Below, in pieces: positions 39,201-40,588 of a DNA stretch of 40,588 nt. Position 1 is the first letter of the stretch; each line of letters opens with the position of its first letter. The position numbers and the translations under genes were made by a program. The notes beneath the pieces were generated by a model that saw nothing but the letters and a program-made list of their open reading frames with translations, was not told the origin of the DNA and searched no databases. Origin of the DNA: a virus; IMG/VR virus record IMGVR_UViG_3300030104_002699, positions 1 to 40,588 of that record. One strand, written 5' to 3'.

Positions 39201-40588
39201 AGTCAGCCTAAAGGCTCATTGCAAAGAGTTTTTGACGCCTGGCAAAGATCCGCGCCCAATCGTTGGCCAGTATAAGGGTTGGGGAAATCCCATAGTAACA
39301 ATTATTGATGACGCAGATACCACAACAGGTTGGGAGGTAGGCGAACAATTTGGCATATTTAGAAGACCCTCAGCAGGCAATCCATTCCAGACAGTTTATG
39401 ATCGTATTGGGCAAATATTTGAAATTACAAAAGTTAAAATTCAAGAAGCTGAAATCGTTAGAGATGCTGAATTGTTTTTTGCCGAGCAAACGCAAGTTTC
39501 AGATATTAGTTTCTACCGTAGTTTTGTCGATAAATCAAACAGCACGTCTCCTGAGCATGAAATTGTGTACGTAAATGAGGCGCAACTTAACGACAGCCCA
39601 GCCAATATGTTTGAGTTGACCATCGCTGGTCTTTCCTTAAAAGCAAGCCGCAACTTCACTGCGCTTGATCAGATGCGCTGCTGGCTCGGTAGCGGATTGC
39701 CTGTGGAACGTTTGCATCCGAAGCTAGGGACTGCCTATGTAAATACAGTTGCCACAGCACTTGTCGCTGGAACTGTCTATCAAATTGTCACCGTAGGCAC
39801 TTCTGACTTTACGTTGGCTGGAGCGGCATCAAATACAGAAGGAACTGTTTTCACCGCCACAGAGGCTGCTACAGGAACCGGAACAGTTGTTTCGACGATC
39901 GGGCCAAGCAATCTGTTTACTGACCTTGTTTACTTCTTGTTGACAGATCAGCGAGCTGGCGCCGGTGGATTGCTTGGTATGGACAGAGACAATGATTACT
40001 TAGTAGACAAGAATGATCTAGTGGAGACGTCCAAATTTCTAGTTACTCAGAAATTGTTTTTTAACGGTCCAATCGTTGAACGCACCAACCTCAGACAATT
40101 CATCAGCGACACCGCTCCATATTTCTTGTGCAATTTTATTATTTCTGATGGCAAGTTTTCCCTTAAGCCCGCCGTTCCAGTCAATGACGATGGCACTATA
40201 AAAAGTGGTTTACCAGAGAATCCACAGGCTGTTCAGGTTGACCAGTTATTTACGTCAGGGAATATAATAGAAGACTCTTACAAATTAGAGTACCTTGGAG
40301 CGGAAGAGAGGCGAGCGTTCAAGGCTGTTGTGCGTTACAGGCAAGAGCGCAAGAACAAATTACCTGAGGAGCAAGTTGTTGAAGTAAGAAATGTAGACGG
40401 CACCGGCGACTTTGATTCTCTTGGTGTAAGTTCTCCGCCCACAGAGCAGTTTGATTTAACTCAATTCTGCACGTCTGAAGATCATGCTGTTAAGGTTGCT
40501 AAGTATTTCTTGGCTCTTCGGGCCTACGTAACTCACACAATTAGTTTTTCGACTACAGCCGAAGGGTTAAGCATTCAAGCTGGGTCTT
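36154..40588 (+). CDS. Tail-tip / central tail hub protein (J-like), N-terminal part, runs off the window
   Basis: From the ATG at 36154 the frame stays open to the last base (1478 codons); I read through it and saw no stop. The N-terminus has FEKQLIATIGVTEEEYQRFTAE and PAAYDHIPDI, then a hydrophobic stretch (residues about 72-115), then a long multi-domain body with an RL/YR-rich hub region (FGLYKDNIGGM). The 47-residue module repeated at 2191-2331 is inserted near residues 1201-1247, just before SNLFTDLVYFLLTD. It would form the distal tail hub and host recognition structure. It overlaps the NlpC/P60 gene by 106 bases. In a circular genome it continues into 1-1029. Confidence 0.88.
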   Translation, partial: MANGNFVRAAKNGKGSVVFGPTVYDVPLLPFEKQLIATIGVTEEEYQRFTAEAKRRGVIRPAAYDHIPDIQNAILGSGAAIASAYLTTTAAKSATTVILTNLAIGLVLSGVSYLLTPKPKMPGAKGGGVVDLGSVAGANRFTPSRGFETIAELADYAAPVPLIFGLYKDNIGGMLTTPKLVWSRMFSHGTMQRAKLMFVVGEQGVGSAGIQPPDLKGIFLGNNALDAVFNDYFAFYWRADSSSTFRIRGSDKRYGTRGKPHRGDPDALEDNNDDAFNFPLSEYDQEASEIFCHAYTPSNSAQFGVYGSIANGTSYRVNYQLISIPKNDDDRAVAIRMLERIKIVGDSGVEIDGKILQEEEEEEGVKGAGRMPGDADRERLIEIYKKGKHDGAGRNYSPRMGIIKYTKEADVAVENAGTVTGEDDDQHRLQIASIAVGDQVEFLISDSSIDPDFYIKNKAGQGATVDDINSTVESFQIEADSTMQLGEHFEIGGCIWKVITRNRPTFEPGKNDQIITLECVDVSTSINKNIGIVSNSLVVTPTSQFIGDSGIGTKSRGIGEAFFPLTQVEIATIKNNRPAVSTEIGLKSTVFQRLNGLCNFQSLPSPESLRESEKDRIQMTSGTISTSVLRSSMFRVFLRDISLDSKFNPLPQIFVVQGVKPTAQYNYIRFTLDRAVELEYKFVPVSGSEIKDLSDEQKFIVLSQLNSTGQAVDGSHGFFEFEADVSDAIGLVRVHVSGQEVTGPDIFKLNKEFTRGLTEVKGNNIPLKPETVVYRTNRPEPEFDTVVTTNSKLKRKENIANDGITEAKLAAFFYTIAGTADVEGVAVGEERHFESVEYINGSKKNWLHVKWRLEKIKLTEALLEWVDGQNHFWRFPQDADSDSKGDKITVLGSGGGFYGGQEIEIKRGSQATNVISGQAAYPSTNPFVNNHPDSTKPDDENPVDLLFSGCVFSVKNVTENVILGDRNQAWRYEVFGSTDGFEPGDSDPNDENANFDGDLSDEVVMPAVTKDGKSIKVSLKAHCKEFLTPGKDPRPIVGQYKGWGNPIVTIIDDADTTTGWEVGEQFGIFRRPSAGNPFQTVYDRIGQIFEITKVKIQEAEIVRDAELFFAEQTQVSDISFYRSFVDKSNSTSPEHEIVYVNEAQLNDSPANMFELTIAGLSLKASRNFTALDQMRCWLGSGLPVERLHPKLGTAYVNTVATALVAGTVYQIVTVGTSDFTLAGAASNTEGTVFTATEAATGTGTVVSTIGPSNLFTDLVYFLLTDQRAGAGGLLGMDRDNDYLVDKNDLVETSKFLVTQKLFFNGPIVERTNLRQFISDTAPYFLCNFIISDGKFSLKPAVPVNDDGTIKSGLPENPQAVQVDQLFTSGNIIEDSYKLEYLGAEERRAFKAVVRYRQERKNKLPEEQVVEVRNVDGTGDFDSLGVSSPPTEQFDLTQFCTSEDHAVKVAKYFLALRAYVTHTISFSTTAEGLSIQAGS
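39754..39894 (+). repeat. Inserted domain module, copy B (partner 2191-2331)
   Basis: Gap-free partner of 2191-2331. It encodes VAGTVYQIVTVG, then DFTLAGAA, then TATEAATGTGTVV within the J-like protein, between RLHPKLGTA and PSNLFTDL. The flanks look like a continuous ancestral sequence interrupted by the module. Confidence 0.85.
39922..40588 (+). repeat. Right copy of diverged terminal overlap (partner 1-649)
   Basis: Same content and frame as the left end, with an extra six codons (around 40190-40227, in the segment with VNDDGTIKSGLPENPQ) and scattered mostly silent changes. Copy-specific amino acid changes cluster in residues next to the indel, which may be a variable surface loop. Confidence 0.9.

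Noticed and set aside
1-40588. CRISPR arrays, insertion sequences, integrase and attachment sites.
   Set aside because: No direct-repeat arrays, transposase or recombinase genes, or core-site duplications were seen on either strand.

Overview
The window reads as an essentially complete genome of a tailed dsDNA bacteriophage of siphovirus type, very probably a cyanophage of marine picocyanobacteria (Synechococcus/Cyanobium-like). The siphovirus call rests on an 836-aa tape measure protein, a tail tube protein, tail assembly chaperones joined by a programmed -1 frameshift, and L/K/J-like tail-tip genes. The host call is inference: many small genes look like cyanophage accessory genes from memory, and one gene carries a sequence resembling the cyanobacterial AbrB N-terminal domain. 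I see no integrase, excisionase, CI-like repressor, tRNA, DNA polymerase or primase, so the phage looks strictly lytic and dependent on the host replisome.

The contig is most likely circular. Bases 1-649 and 39922-40588 are homologous end to end (one 18-bp indel, many third-position changes). Joining base 39921 to base 1 keeps the giant tail-tip gene exactly in frame (36154-39921 plus 1-1029 would give 1598 codons). The circle would be about 39.9 kb.

Layout: (1) 22.3-40.6 kb continuing into 1-7.1 kb, all plus strand: terminase, portal, Mu F-like head protein, small basic head proteins, scaffold, capsid, decoration, neck, tail terminator, tail tube, chaperones, tape measure, tail tip (L, NlpC/P60, J), then two further tail-tube-like proteins, a long fibre with a self-cleaving S74 chaperone, and a secreted beta-barrel-like protein, closed by a strong terminator. 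(2) 7.1-11.8 kb: mixed-strand accessory block with three Sec-signal proteins, a small membrane protein, a holin-like protein and a C39-like cysteine peptidase (probable lysis genes). (3) 11.8-16.5 kb, minus strand: early DNA metabolism (SSB, ERF annealing protein, RusA resolvase, PD-(D/E)XK nuclease, ribbon-helix-helix protein) with many small unknowns. (4) 16.6-20.0 kb, plus strand: small DNA-binding protein, RepA-like helicase ATPase, small early genes. (5) 20.1-22.3 kb: ParB-like protein, TET-associated glycosyltransferase and TET/JBP-type dioxygenase, overlapping head to tail, placed directly before terminase.

The most interesting points are (a) the oxidation-plus-glycosylation DNA base modification cassette with no methyltransferase in the genome, (b) a set of sigma70-like promoters sharing a TGGCATGCCA palindrome against the -10 box, which looks like an uncharacterised early regulon, (c) three consecutive small-gene leaders with a GAGA-loop hairpin, (d) three paralogous tail-tube-like proteins, and (e) a 47-residue domain inserted in two otherwise unrelated tail proteins.
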